Of a stretch of DNA of 64,000 bases, positions 50,901 to 64,000 are shown piece by piece. Both the position numbers and the translations under genes were made by a program. How positions within the stretch are numbered: position 1 is the first letter of the stretch; every line of letters starts with the position of its first letter. The notes below the pieces were generated by a model that was given only the letters and a program-made list of their open reading frames with translations, was not told where the DNA came from and ran no database searches. This DNA is from Alphaproteobacteria bacterium (lineage in GTDB: Bacteria > Pseudomonadota > Alphaproteobacteria > Caulobacterales > Caulobacteraceae), in contig JAHKAM010000021.1 in NCBI GenBank assembly GCA_018826515.1, positions 1 to 64,000 on the forward strand. Direction: 5' to 3'.

Positions 50901-51842
50901 ATGGCCGAGATCACAGCCGCCCTCGTGATGGAACTGCGCGCCAAGTCCGGCGTCGGCATGATGGACTGCAAGAAGGCCCTGCAAGAGACCGACGGCGACA
51001 TCAACGCCGCGATCGACTGGCTGCGCGCCAAGGGCCTGTCCAAGGCCGCCAAGAAGGCCGACCGCGTCGCCGCCGAAGGCCTGGTCGCCGTGGCCTCGAA
51101 GGAAGTCGGAGCCGGTGAAGTCGGCGCCGCCATCGAGTTCAACGCCGAGACCGACTTCGTCGCCCGCAACGACCTGTTCCAGAACGCCGCCAAGGCCTTC
51201 GCCCAGCTGGGTCTCGAGCACGCCACGGTCGAGGGTCTGCACGGCGCCGAACTGGAAGCCGGCAAGACGGTCCAGGACGAGGTCACCAACCTGATCGCCA
51301 CCGTCGGCGAGAACATGCAGCTGCGCCGCGCCGCCCGCCTGTCGGTCGACGAGGGCGTCGTCGCCTCCTACGTCCACAATGCGGTGTCGCCGGGCCTCGG
51401 CCGCATCGGCGTGCTGGTCGCCCTGCACGGCGGCGGCGACAAGACCGCCCTGCGCGAACTGGGCCGCAAGATCGCCATGCACGTGGCCGCCACGGCTCCG
51501 CTGTCGCTGAACACGGACGATCTGGACCCCGCCGCCATCGAGAAGGAACGCCAGGTCCTGACCGACAAGGCGAAGGAAGAAGGCAAGCCCGAGAACATGA
51601 TCGCCAAGATCGTGGAAGGCCAGATCAACAAGTTCCAGAAAGACGTCGTGCTGATCAAACAGCCCTTCGTCATGAACCCCGACGTGACCATCGAACAGCT
51701 GGTCGCCGACGCGGGCAAGGAACTGGGCCATCCCGGCCTGCACCTCGCCGGCTTCGTCCGCCTCGCGCTCGGCGAGGGCGTCGAAAAGGTCGAGGGCCCG
51801 GACTTCGCCACGGAAGTCGCCCAGATGACCAGCGGCCAGTAA
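50901..51842 (+). CDS. tsf: Elongation factor Ts
   Basis: [39 protein letters not shown]. Confidence 0.98.
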   Translation: MAEITAALVMELRAKSGVGMMDCKKALQETDGDINAAIDWLRAKGLSKAAKKADRVAAEGLVAVASKEVGAGEVGAAIEFNAETDFVARNDLFQNAAKAFAQLGLEHATVEGLHGAELEAGKTVQDEVTNLIATVGENMQLRRAARLSVDEGVVASYVHNAVSPGLGRIGVLVALHGGGDKTALRELGRKIAMHVAATAPLSLNTDDLDPAAIEKERQVLTDKAKEEGKPENMIAKIVEGQINKFQKDVVLIKQPFVMNPDVTIEQLVADAGKELGHPGLHLAGFVRLALGEGVEKVEGPDFATEVAQMTSGQ

Positions 51843-51862
51843 GGTCCGAAGAACGACTGACG

Positions 51863-51896
51863 AAGGGGCCGGCGAGCGATCGCCGGCCCCTTTTTC
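51863..51896 (+). terminator. Rho-independent terminator after tsf
   Basis: AGGGGCCGGCGagcgatCGCCGGCCCCTTTTT. Confidence 0.92.
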
Positions 51897-51962
51897 GTTT
51901 CGGCATTTGCGGATGCGGGCGTCTCGGGTCAAATGGCCACGATTGATTCAAGGGGTCTGTTC

Positions 51963-53567
51963 ATGAAGCGTCTGCTCGTCGCGGTTTCCGCGCTCGCCAT
52001 TCTCGCCGCCGGTCCGGTGACCGCACAGGAGGTTGATCGGGTCGCCATCAACGGCATCATCGACCAGGGGCTGAACCACAGCGAGGTGATGCAGACCGCC
52101 GCCTGGCTGACCGACCGTATCGGCGGGCGGATGACCAACTCGCCCCAGATGCGCCAGGCGGAAACCTGGACGGCGCAGCAGTTCCGCGACTGGGGCCTGA
52201 CCAATGTCCGGGCCGATCCGTTCGAGTTCGGCCGGGGCTGGTCGATCGTGCGTTCCAGCGCGCGCATGACGGCGCCGCGCCCGCTCGATCTGCGCGCCAT
52301 CCCGATCGCCTGGACCCCGTCCACGCCCGGCGTCATCAGCGGCGAGGTCGTGGTCGCCCCCATGGCCAACGCCGGGGATTTCGCGAAATGGCGCGGCAAG
52401 CTGGCGGGCAAGATCGTGCTGGTCTCGCGCCCGACCGCGGTCACCGATCCGACCCAGCCCGCCTTCCGGCGCCTGACCGATGAGGACCTGCGCAACAGCG
52501 CCAACACCTACAACATGCCGAACCACGCGGCGCCCTCGACCGACGGCCTGCGCGGCCCGGACTTCGCGCGCCAGATGGACGCCTTCCTGCAGGAGGAGGG
52601 AGCCCTCGCCTGGGTGCGGATGTCCCAGCGCGATGGCGGCCTGCTGCACGGCACCGGATCCGGCTACCGCATGGACGATCAGCGTCTGACCCCCGGCATG
52701 GAGCTGGCCGCCGAGGACTATCGCCGCCTGGCCCGCCTCGCCCTGACCGAGGACGCGAAGCCGACGCTCGAGCTGATGAGCGAGGTCCGGTTCCACGAGG
52801 AGGACGTCAACGCCTACAACATCCTGGCCGATATCCCGGGCACGGGCCGGTCGGGCGAATATGTGATGGCCGGCGCCCATCTCGACAGCTGGGTGGCCTC
52901 TGACGGCGCGGTGGACAACGCCGCCGGCACCGCCGTGGTCATGGAGGCCGCGCGAATCCTGAGGGCGCTGGGCGTGCGGCCCAAGCGCACCATCCGCTTC
53001 GCCCTGTGGAACGGCGAGGAACAGGGGCTGTGGGGCTCGCTGGCCTATGTCGACCGCTATCTGGCGACCCGCGCGCCGACGGGCGACGCCCAGCTGGACG
53101 GCCTGCCGAACAACCGCACCTGGCGTCAGCGCTGGCCGATCCAGCCGCGCGAGGGCTATGGCGATCTGGTCGCCTATTTCAATCTCGACAACGGCTCGGG
53201 AAAGATCCGGGGCATCAACGCCGAGGGCAATGTCGCCGCCGCCCCGATCTTCGAGGACTGGCTCGAGCCGTTCAACGCCATGGGGGCGACGACGGTATCG
53301 ATGCGGACCGCCGGCGGGACCGACCACGTCTATCTGCAGACCGTGGGCGTGCCGGGTTTCCAGTTCATCCAGGACCCGCTCGACTACAGCGCGAGGCTGC
53401 ACCACACCTCGATCGACAGCTATGATCACCTGCGGGCCGAGGACCTGCGTCAGGCGGCCATCATCCTGGCCAGCTTCCTGCTCAACGCCGCCAACAGCGA
53501 CGAGCCCCTGCCGCGCATGCCGACGCCGACCCGGCCCACGCCGACGAATCCGTTCCCGCTGCAGTAA
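51963..53567 (+). CDS. Secreted M28 family metallopeptidase
   Basis: Signal peptide; NILADIPGTGRSGEYVMAGAHLDSWVASDGAVDNAAGTAVVMEAARIL; ALWNGEEQGLWGS. Confidence 0.93.
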   Translation: MKRLLVAVSALAILAAGPVTAQEVDRVAINGIIDQGLNHSEVMQTAAWLTDRIGGRMTNSPQMRQAETWTAQQFRDWGLTNVRADPFEFGRGWSIVRSSARMTAPRPLDLRAIPIAWTPSTPGVISGEVVVAPMANAGDFAKWRGKLAGKIVLVSRPTAVTDPTQPAFRRLTDEDLRNSANTYNMPNHAAPSTDGLRGPDFARQMDAFLQEEGALAWVRMSQRDGGLLHGTGSGYRMDDQRLTPGMELAAEDYRRLARLALTEDAKPTLELMSEVRFHEEDVNAYNILADIPGTGRSGEYVMAGAHLDSWVASDGAVDNAAGTAVVMEAARILRALGVRPKRTIRFALWNGEEQGLWGSLAYVDRYLATRAPTGDAQLDGLPNNRTWRQRWPIQPREGYGDLVAYFNLDNGSGKIRGINAEGNVAAAPIFEDWLEPFNAMGATTVSMRTAGGTDHVYLQTVGVPGFQFIQDPLDYSARLHHTSIDSYDHLRAEDLRQAAIILASFLLNAANSDEPLPRMPTPTRPTPTNPFPLQ

Positions 53568-53610
53568 CAGAGGTCGCGGCGCCCATCGCAATGGGCGCCG
53601 CCCTCATTCC

Positions 53611-54423
53611 CTATTCGACCTCGATAACCCGATCCTCGTTCCTGAAGCGGATCGCAAAGGTGGCGCGCGCTTCGACGGGCTGTCCGTCGATGGTCCGGGG
53701 GTGGAAGCGGTAGACGCCCTCGGCGGCCAGCGCGGCTTCGCCCAAACCCATGCCTTCAACGGATTCCCGCAGCAGTTGGCATGCTCTCGCCCGGCCCTCG
53801 ACGGTGACGATGCATTCGATATGGGCTGAGCCCTCCCTGATCAGGTTCCGCGCGGCCGCCGGCATGGCCAGCCGGGGCGTCTCGGCCCAGGTCGGAGGCC
53901 GGGAAACCGAATTCGGCCTCATCAGCCGTTCCGGCGCGGCTGGTGTCCTGAGCGGTTCAATGGTGCGTGGAGGTCTGCCCGGTGCGCGGGCGCTGGCCGG
54001 GATAAAGGAGGACCAGACTCTCTCCGAAACGGGCGGCATGTCCGCTTCCACAACGGGAACCAGAGGTTCGGCATCGACCACCATCGCGCCGGCGTCGGCC
54101 ACCATAACCGCGCAACGATCCCCGCGGATCGTCCGGACGTCGGCGCCCTGCGCGCCCTGCTGATAGGATATGGAAAAAACCTGATCGAGGATCGCCTGAC
54201 CGCCGGGTTGGCCTTCCGGAGGGTTGGCAGGCCTGTGCGCCTCGAAAGCCGCGACCTGATCAGCCGGCATATGACGCCGGCAGCGTCCCACGCTGGAGCC
54301 GAACCGCGCCACGGCCTCGAAGACCCTTTGCTGGTCAGCCGTCAGCTCGATGCGTTCTTCGCGCGTCACCTCGACCAGCGGCTCCTGCTGGAACGCCGCG
54401 ACAGCCAACGACAATAAGATCAT
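53611..54423 (-). CDS. TonB C-terminal-domain-like protein
   Basis: Start MILLSLAVAAFQQE; C-terminal AHIECIVTVEGRARACQLLRESVEGMGLGEAALAAEGVYRFHPRTIDGQPVEARATFAIRF. Confidence 0.7.
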   Translation of the reverse strand: MILLSLAVAAFQQEPLVEVTREERIELTADQQRVFEAVARFGSSVGRCRRHMPADQVAAFEAHRPANPPEGQPGGQAILDQVFSISYQQGAQGADVRTIRGDRCAVMVADAGAMVVDAEPLVPVVEADMPPVSERVWSSFIPASARAPGRPPRTIEPLRTPAAPERLMRPNSVSRPPTWAETPRLAMPAAARNLIREGSAHIECIVTVEGRARACQLLRESVEGMGLGEAALAAEGVYRFHPRTIDGQPVEARATFAIRFRNEDRVIEVE

Positions 54424-54582
54424 TCCAGATTTTTCCGGTTCGGGAGGGCCGCGCCGAACGGCCGCCGATCGGTCGCCGATCGGTCGCCAGAGCGGACAGG
54501 GTAATTCAGCGGGCGTCAATCGCCTCCGGCGCGGCGAACGGTCCGCCTTCTCCCCGGCCCCGACACCGTCTAAAGCACCTTC

Positions 54583-55008
54583 ATGATCGGAAGATTGAAC
54601 CACGTCGGGGTCGCGACCCCCTCCATCGCGGCGAGCGTCGCCCTGTATCGCGACCTGCTCGGCGCGACCAGGGCGCATGCGCCGTTCGACCTGCCGGCGC
54701 AGGGGGTGCGGGTCTGTTTCATCGACCTGCCCAACAGCCAGATCGAGCTGATCGAACCGCTGGGCGACGACAGCCCGATTCACGGCTTTCTGGCCAAAAA
54801 CCCCAAGGGCGGGCAGCACCACGTCTGTTTCGAGGTCGAGGACATCCTCGCCGCGCGCGACGCCCTGCGGGCGAAGGGCGCCACCATTCTGGGCACGGGC
54901 GAGCCGCGGATCGGGGCGCATGGCACGCCGATCCTGTTCGTCCATCCCAAGGACATGGGCGGGGTGCTGGTCGAACTGATGGAAACGCCGAAAGACGGAG
55001 CGCACTGA
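54583..55008 (+). CDS. mce: Methylmalonyl-CoA epimerase
   Basis: GRLNHVGVATPSIAASVALYRDLLGA; FIDLPNSQIELIEPLGDDSPIHGFLAKNPKGGQHHVCFEV. Confidence 0.93.
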   Translation: MIGRLNHVGVATPSIAASVALYRDLLGATRAHAPFDLPAQGVRVCFIDLPNSQIELIEPLGDDSPIHGFLAKNPKGGQHHVCFEVEDILAARDALRAKGATILGTGEPRIGAHGTPILFVHPKDMGGVLVELMETPKDGAH

Positions 55009-55271
55009 TGCCGATCGGTTGGGTCACCATGCTGGGCGTCTACATCATCTGCTGGTGGACGGTGCTGTTCACCGTCCTGCCGCTGGGGACGTCCCGGGAG
55101 CGCCACGAGCCGCCGACCGACGGCGCCCAGTGGGGAGCCCCGGACACGCCGGACCTGAAGCGCAAATTCATCACCACCACCTGGGTTTCGGCCTTGCTGT
55201 GGCTGCTCGTGATGGTGCTGGTCTATATCGGCTGGATGCCCTTGCCCGACCTGACGCCGCCGGTTCCGTGA
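55008..55271 (+). CDS. DUF1467 family protein
   Basis: ICWWTVLFTVLPLGTSRERHEPPTDGAQWGAPDTPDLKRKFITTTWVS. Confidence 0.85.
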   Translation: MPIGWVTMLGVYIICWWTVLFTVLPLGTSRERHEPPTDGAQWGAPDTPDLKRKFITTTWVSALLWLLVMVLVYIGWMPLPDLTPPVP

Positions 55272-55278
55272 GGCCTGC

Positions 55279-55617
55279 ATGACCGACCGGCTGCTGCTGC
55301 TGAATCCCGGCTGGACCGACGACGAGGGCGGACCCTGGTACTGCCCTGCGGGGGCGGTGCTCGAGGGCGTGCTGGCCTTCCATCCGGCGCTCAAGGACCA
55401 GCTGGAGATCACCCGACTCGACCATCCTCGCCCACGCCCGGCGGTGATCGACCTGGTCGGCGAGGATCACCAGAGCTGTCCGATCCTGGTTCTCGACGAA
55501 GCCTTCGACTGGCCCGATGCGCAGACCAGCGACGCCACCGGCCGCCGCTTCCTGCAGGACGCGGCAATTATTCCCTATCTGGCGGCCCGGTACGGCATCG
55601 CGCGGCCGCATCCGTAA
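55279..55617 (+). CDS. DUF3088 family protein
   Basis: LLLLNPGWTDDEGGPWYCPAGAVLEGVLAFHP. Confidence 0.8.
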   Translation: MTDRLLLLNPGWTDDEGGPWYCPAGAVLEGVLAFHPALKDQLEITRLDHPRPRPAVIDLVGEDHQSCPILVLDEAFDWPDAQTSDATGRRFLQDAAIIPYLAARYGIARPHP

Positions 55618-55620
55618 ATT

Positions 55621-55643
55621 CCTTCTCCCCTTGCGGGAGAAGG
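55621..55643. repeat. Palindrome CCTTCTCCCcttgcGGGAGAAGG
   Basis: Perfect 9-bp dyad between DUF3088 and proS. Confidence 0.8.
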
Positions 55644-55723
55644 ACGTCCGTTCTCGGCCTAGCTTTCGCCCCGGTCCCCCGGCTAAAGCTTGAGCCCCAT
55701 GTCCTTGCCGAGATTCTGACCCC

Positions 55724-57040
55724 ATGCGCCTGTCGCGCTATTTTCTGCCCACGCTCAAAGAAGCGCCCTCGGACGCCCAGATCGTTTCGCACCAGCTGAT
55801 GCTGCGCGCCGGCCTGATCAAGCAGGAGGCCGCGGGCATCTACGCCTGGCTGCCGCTGGGCCTGCGGGTGCTGAACCGGATCGAGCAGATCGTGCGCGAG
55901 GAGCAGGAGCGGGCCGGGGCCGTCGAGCTTTTGATGCCCACACTGCAGCTGGCTGACCTGTGGCGCGAGAGCGGCCGCTATGACGCCTATGGCCCCGAGA
56001 TGCTGCGCATCACCGACCGGCATGAACGCGAGCTGCTGTACGGGCCCACCAATGAGGAGATGATCACCGACATCTTCCGCAGCTTCGTGAAGAGCTACAA
56101 GGCGCTGCCGCTGAACCTGTTTCACATCCAGTGGAAATTCCGCGACGAGCGCCGGCCGCGGTTCGGCGTCATGCGCGGCCGCGAATTCCTGATGAAGGAC
56201 GCCTATTCCTTCGACATCGACGAGGCCGCCGCGCGCAAGGCCTACAACCGCATGTTCGTCGCCTATCTGAACACCTTCGCCCGGATGGGTCTGAAGTCCG
56301 TGCCGATGCGCGCCGACACGGGGCCGATCGGCGGCGATCTGAGCCATGAGTTCATCGTCCTGGCCGACACCGGCGAAAGCCAGGTCTTCTGCGACCGCAA
56401 ACTGGTCGAGATGGGCGCGCCGGGCGCGGACGTCGATTGGGACGACCTGCAGTCAATCGTTGATCAACGAACGGCGATGTACGCCGCCACCGAGGAGATG
56501 CACGACGCCGCCCGGTTCGAGACCGAGACGGCCGAACCTGATCGCCTGACCGCCCGCGGCATCGAGGTCGGCCACATCTTCTATTTCGGGACCAAATACT
56601 CCGCGCCGATGAAGGCGCGGGTCGCCGGACCGGACGGCAAGGACACCGAAGTGCATATGGGCAGCTACGGCGTCGGCGTGTCGCGCCTGCTGGGCGCCAT
56701 CATCGAGGCCAGCCACGACGAGGGCGGGATCATATGGCCCGACTCCGTGGCCCCGTTCGACGTGGTGGTCATCAATCTGCGCGTCAATGACGAGGCCGTC
56801 TGCACCGCCTGCGAAGAAGCCGTGGCCAGGCTGGAAGCCCTCGGCAAGGACGTGCTCTACGACGACACCGACGAGCGCCCGGGCGGCAAATTCGCCACCG
56901 CCGACCTGATCGGCATCCCGTGGCAATTGACCATCGGGCCCAAGGGGGTGGCCGAGGGTCTGGTCGAGCTGAAACGCCGGGCGACCGGCGAAAAGGTCTC
57001 GATCCCGCTGGATGAGGCCCTCGACAGGGTGGCAGGATGA
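55724..57040 (+). CDS. proS: Prolyl-tRNA synthetase
   Basis: [60 protein letters not shown]. Confidence 0.97.
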   Translation: MRLSRYFLPTLKEAPSDAQIVSHQLMLRAGLIKQEAAGIYAWLPLGLRVLNRIEQIVREEQERAGAVELLMPTLQLADLWRESGRYDAYGPEMLRITDRHERELLYGPTNEEMITDIFRSFVKSYKALPLNLFHIQWKFRDERRPRFGVMRGREFLMKDAYSFDIDEAAARKAYNRMFVAYLNTFARMGLKSVPMRADTGPIGGDLSHEFIVLADTGESQVFCDRKLVEMGAPGADVDWDDLQSIVDQRTAMYAATEEMHDAARFETETAEPDRLTARGIEVGHIFYFGTKYSAPMKARVAGPDGKDTEVHMGSYGVGVSRLLGAIIEASHDEGGIIWPDSVAPFDVVVINLRVNDEAVCTACEEAVARLEALGKDVLYDDTDERPGGKFATADLIGIPWQLTIGPKGVAEGLVELKRRATGEKVSIPLDEALDRVAG

Positions 57041-58341
57041 CGGATGTCGCGGCGGGCCTGAAGCCCACCAAACCCGCCGGGCCGTTCTCGGCCTGGGAGT
57101 TCGAACTGGCGCTGCGATATCTGCGCGCCCGGCGGCGTGAGGGCGGCATCGCCCTGATCGCCATCATCTCCTATGTCGCCATCGCCCTGGCGGTCATGGC
57201 CCTGATCATCGTCATGAGCATCATGGCCGGGTTCCGGAACGAACTGCTGGACCGGATGCTGTCGTTCAACGGCCATATGTACGTCCAGGGGCAGGTTCTC
57301 GGGGATCCGGACCGGGAGGCCGCCGTGGCCCGCATCGCCGCTGTTCCCGGCGTGGTCAGCGTCTCGCCCCTGACCGAGAACCAGGCCCTGGTCCGGGCCG
57401 CCGGCCAGACGACCGGCGCCGTGGTGCGCGGTCTGCGTCCGCAGGACCTGGACTCCATGTCCTACGTCTTCGACAGCCTGACGCCCGAGGCGCGCGCCGC
57501 CTTTGGCCAGGGCGCGTACGGCGGCGACGACATCCTGATCGGCAAGGCCCTCGCCGAGGGCATGGGGCTGCGCATCGGCGATCCCATCACCCTGTATTCC
57601 CCGACCGGCGCCGACAGCGCCTTCGGCAATCTGGGCGGCCTCGAGAAGACCTATCGCGTGGGCGGGGTGTTCACCTCGGGCACCGCCGATTTCGATCGCG
57701 CCTTCATCTTCATGCCGCTGGAGCAGGCCCAGCTCTTCTTCGGCAAGGAAGGCGTCTGGGACGTCATCGAGATGAAGGTCGCCGAGCCGGATCGCGTCGG
57801 CGAACTGACCGAGGCGGTGCGCGCCGCCGCGGGGCCGAGCGCCATCGTCAGCGACTGGCGTGACCGCCTGGCCGCCTTCTGGGGTGCGCTGAAGGTCGAG
57901 CGGGTGGCCATGAGCATCATCCTCGGCCTGGTGGTCGCCATCGCCGCGCTGAACATCATCTCGGGCATCGTCATGCTGGTTAAGAACAAGACCCGCGACA
58001 TCGCCATCCTGCGCACCGTCGGGGCCAGCCAGATGTCGATGCTGCGCATCTTCTTCATCTCCGGCGCGGCCATCGGCGTCGCGGGCACGATCACCGGCCT
58101 GGTGCTGGGGCTGGTCTTCTGTCTCAACATCGGCGCGATCCAGGGTTTCCTGGAGTGGGCGCTGGGCGTCCAGCTGTTCAACGCCGACGTCTATATGCTC
58201 GAGTCCATCCCGGCCGAGGTCGATACGATGGACGTGATCTGGGTGACCCTGTGGTCCGTCTTCATGTCGTGCGTGGCGTCGCTGCTGCCGTCGTGGCGGG
58301 CTGCGAAAATGGATCCGGTCGAGGCGCTGCGTTATGAGTAA
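57037..58341 (+). CDS. Lipoprotein-releasing ABC transporter permease (LolC/E family)
   Basis: [52 protein letters not shown]; followed by lolD. Confidence 0.93.
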   Translation: MTDVAAGLKPTKPAGPFSAWEFELALRYLRARRREGGIALIAIISYVAIALAVMALIIVMSIMAGFRNELLDRMLSFNGHMYVQGQVLGDPDREAAVARIAAVPGVVSVSPLTENQALVRAAGQTTGAVVRGLRPQDLDSMSYVFDSLTPEARAAFGQGAYGGDDILIGKALAEGMGLRIGDPITLYSPTGADSAFGNLGGLEKTYRVGGVFTSGTADFDRAFIFMPLEQAQLFFGKEGVWDVIEMKVAEPDRVGELTEAVRAAAGPSAIVSDWRDRLAAFWGALKVERVAMSIILGLVVAIAALNIISGIVMLVKNKTRDIAILRTVGASQMSMLRIFFISGAAIGVAGTITGLVLGLVFCLNIGAIQGFLEWALGVQLFNADVYMLESIPAEVDTMDVIWVTLWSVFMSCVASLLPSWRAAKMDPVEALRYE

Positions 58342-59035
58342 GCCCGTTCTGTCCGTGCGCGGCGTCACGCGCACCTATGAGACCGCCTCGGGCGGCCTGA
58401 CCGTGCTGAAGGGCGTCGACCTCGACGTCATGCCCGGCGAGGTCGTCGGCCTGATCGGTCCTTCGGGCTCGGGCAAGTCCAGCCTGCTGCACGCCGCCGG
58501 CCTGCTCGAACGGCCGACCTCGGGCGAGATCCGCATCGACGGCGTCGACGTCGGCGGACTCGACGAGCGGGCCCGGACCCATATCCGCCTCGCCAGCATC
58601 GGCTTCGTCTATCAGTTCCATCATCTGCTGGCCGAGTTCGACGCGCGCGACAACGTCGCCCTGCCGCTGCGCATCGCCGGGGTCGGCACGACCCAGGCCC
58701 GTGGACGGGCATCCGAGGTGCTGACCGCCCTGGGCCTCGGCGAACGCCTGACCCACCAGCCGGCGCAAATGTCGGGCGGGGAGCAGCAGCGCGTCGCCGT
58801 CGCCCGCGCCCTGGCCAATCGCCCGCGCCTGCTGCTGGCCGACGAGCCGACCGGCAATCTCGACCCCGCCACCAGCCAGACCGTGTTCGAGGCCCTTCAC
58901 CGCCTGGTCAAGGACACCGGCGTCGCCGCCCTGATCGCCACCCACAACATGGAGCTGGCCGGGCATATGGACCGCGTCTTCGCGCTCAAGGACGGCCATC
59001 TGGAAGAACGTCCGGCGGAGAGTCACGCCTATTAG
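58334..59035 (+). CDS. lolD: Lipoprotein-releasing ABC transporter ATPase LolD
   Basis: [60 protein letters not shown]. Confidence 0.95.
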   Translation: MSKPVLSVRGVTRTYETASGGLTVLKGVDLDVMPGEVVGLIGPSGSGKSSLLHAAGLLERPTSGEIRIDGVDVGGLDERARTHIRLASIGFVYQFHHLLAEFDARDNVALPLRIAGVGTTQARGRASEVLTALGLGERLTHQPAQMSGGEQQRVAVARALANRPRLLLADEPTGNLDPATSQTVFEALHRLVKDTGVAALIATHNMELAGHMDRVFALKDGHLEERPAESHAY

Positions 59036-59044
59036 GCGCCCCCG

Positions 59045-59184
59045 ATTCCGCTCATCCCGGCGAAAGCCGGGACCCCGTTCCCTGGGTGATGCAGCACGGC
59101 CGCTGAGCCGCGCCCGGTTGTCCTGAAACGCCAGCGTCAAGCTGGACAGCACCGGGTCCCGGCTTTCGCCGGGATGAGCGGAAT
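59045..59184. repeat. Inverted-repeat element with perfect 31-bp arms (59045..59075 and 59154..59184)
   Basis: ATTCCGCTCATCCCGGCGAAAGCCGGGACCC and its exact reverse complement, 78-bp spacer. Confidence 0.95.
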
Positions 59185-59194
59185 GTGGGAATTC

Positions 59195-59311
59195 CTATTT
59201 CTTCCCCGGCGGCGTGGTGAAGGGCGAGCTTCCGACCGAGACGGCCGGCTTCGGCTTCTCGGCCTTGGGTTTGCGGACTTCCTTGTTGCTCTTGACTTGA
59301 CCCTTGGCCAT
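59195..59311 (-). CDS. Small basic protein, 38 aa (absent from supplied ORF track)
   Basis: Minus strand MAKGQVKSNKEVRKPKAEKPKPAVSVGSSPFTTPPGKK-stop; resembles short Lys/Pro-rich MAKGQ-type conserved proteins. Confidence 0.72.
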   Translation of the reverse strand: MAKGQVKSNKEVRKPKAEKPKPAVSVGSSPFTTPPGKK

Positions 59312-59426
59312 GACCGTCATCCTGCGACGCCCGCCGTCCGGAGGGGCGGCGAGGGGGCGTCGCTTTCAGCGTGAGCCATTCCGGCGCAGGGCCCAAGCGG
59401 AATCGCGCGGCCTGCGCCGAGACAGA

Positions 59427-59885
59427 TCAGGCGTTGCTGATCGTCCGCATCAGGGTGGCCGCGTTGATCTGGAAGGCGACCACGGTCTGGGCCACATTGA
59501 TCAGCATCAGCAGCACGAATTCGGTGTTGGCGAACATGCTGAACCCGGCCACGCCGGCGGCGCCGAGGGTGAACAGCACGATCTGGACCACGGCCACCAG
59601 GCCGATGAGCAGGGCCTCATTGATCTGGTTCACGCCCGGCTTGGACACCTTGAGCTGCTCGGCCATGGCCACGATGGCGGCGGCGAGCAGCAGGACCTCG
59701 ACCCAGGCGAGGCGATAGCCGTTGATGTCGAACAGGGTCTTGCGCGGATCGTCGAAGACCAGCTGGCCGGCGATGAACAGGATCAGGATGAGGACAAAGC
59801 CGGGCACGTAGCGAAGGAATCCGCCGCCTGAACCCCTGGCCCGGTCGTTCTGCCCGACGACGGCGGCCTCGACGACCTCGTTCAT
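59427..59885 (-). CDS. Membrane protein of unknown function
   Basis: Four hydrophobic segments; no recognised family. Confidence 0.7.
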   Translation of the reverse strand: MNEVVEAAVVGQNDRARGSGGGFLRYVPGFVLILILFIAGQLVFDDPRKTLFDINGYRLAWVEVLLLAAAIVAMAEQLKVSKPGVNQINEALLIGLVAVVQIVLFTLGAAGVAGFSMFANTEFVLLMLINVAQTVVAFQINAATLMRTISNA

Positions 59886-59999
59886 GGCTCATCCTCCCGA
59901 TGGTTAACGCCGAAGCTTCGCGGTTTAAGCGCCGGGGCGCAAGGTCGGTTGCGCTAACGGCGTCATCGACGGGCTTGACGGGAACAAACCCGCAACATA

Positions 60000-60014
60000 G
60001 AACAATACCGGAAC
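60000..60014 (+). promoter_or_regulatory. LexA/SOS box upstream of small ORF and dnaE
   Basis: GAAC-AATACCG-GAAC, exact GTTC-N7-GTTC in complement; overlaps the -10 region downstream of TTGACG (59975..59980). Confidence 0.85.
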
Positions 60015-60034
60015 ACGCAAACCGGAGATCGATC

Positions 60035-60130
60035 ATGGCGCGTTGGGTGAGGGATACATTGTCGCTGGCGTCCTGCGGCGGCTTCGTCTGGGTCATCTGG
60101 CAGGCGGCGCTGATGACCACGGCGATCTGA
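60035..60130 (+). CDS. 31-aa single-TM small protein, candidate SidA-like SOS cell-division inhibitor
   Basis: [35 protein letters not shown] upstream; 21 bp after the LexA box. Confidence 0.7.
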   Translation: MARWVRDTLSLASCGGFVWVIWQAALMTTAI

Positions 60131-60270
60131 CGCCGCCCGGCGACCTCCCGGACCTGTCCACAAGCCGTGTGGGCGCATCGGTCCTCCTCGCTGCTTTCCG
60201 GTGTTCCGGTCGCCCGCGATGTGAGACTCGGTCCAGAACAGGCGCATCCATCAGGAGGGACGGGACCGGT

Positions 60271-63725
<3,455 letters not shown>

Positions 63726-63726
<1 letters not shown>

Positions 63727-64000
63727 TGGCGGATGTGAAAACCCATGCCGGCTCCTGCCACTGCGGGGCCGTGGCCTATGAGGTCGAGACCGACCTTGAG
63801 GGGCTGATCGAGTGCAACTGCTCTCACTGCCATCGCAAGGGTTTCGTCCTGGCCTTTGTGGCGCCGGACGCCTTTCGCGAGACCCGGTCCGGCCCCCAGA
63901 CCGAGTACCGGTTCAACAGCCACAAGATCGGGCATCGGTTTTGTGAAACCTGCGGCGTCCAGACTTTCGCCCGGGGCGAGGGTCCCGGCGGCACGCCCAT
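63726..64000 (+). CDS. GFA family protein (glutathione-dependent formaldehyde-activating fold), 3' truncated
   Basis: GSCHCGAVAYEVETDL...CNCSHCHRKGF...HRFCETCGVQTFARG; runs off window. Confidence 0.9.

Noticed and set aside
51948-53591. 547-aa minus-strand ORF
   Set aside because: Antisense to the M28 peptidase with shadow composition.
54424-55005. N-terminal extension of the TonB-like ORF
   Set aside because: It runs antisense through mce; the signal-like start at 54423 fits better.

Overview
High-GC alphaproteobacterial chromosome window. Gene content and order (fliX/flgI, popZ-valS-tlyA, dksA-gltX, lolC/E-lolD, a GTTC-N7-GTTC SOS box at uvrA) point to Caulobacterales, probably Brevundimonas-like. 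Most of it is core genome: yajC-secD-secF, trmFO, uvrA, a flagellar P-ring cluster, gltX, popZ, valS, rpsB-tsf, proS, lolC/E-lolD, dnaE, three amino-acid transporters, and tRNAs Asn, Cys and Leu. I see no CRISPR array, IS element, prophage or large biosynthetic island. The most interesting signal is a 31-codon single-TM ORF (60035..60130) just downstream of a perfect LexA-type box and upstream of dnaE. It is a candidate SidA-like SOS cell-division inhibitor and is absent as a gene of its own from the ORF track. Other signals: an unannotated 38-aa basic ORF; a sigma54 promoter plus FlbD/CtrA-like sites between flgI and fliX; a possible CtrA-driven small RNA before tRNA-Asn; several families of palindromic repeats, one flanking a truncated DUF559 gene and supplying the C-terminus of a radical-SAM protein; a perfect 31-bp inverted repeat; a heptad tandem repeat with an inverted partner; and a dual-frame HTH-TM/small-protein locus.
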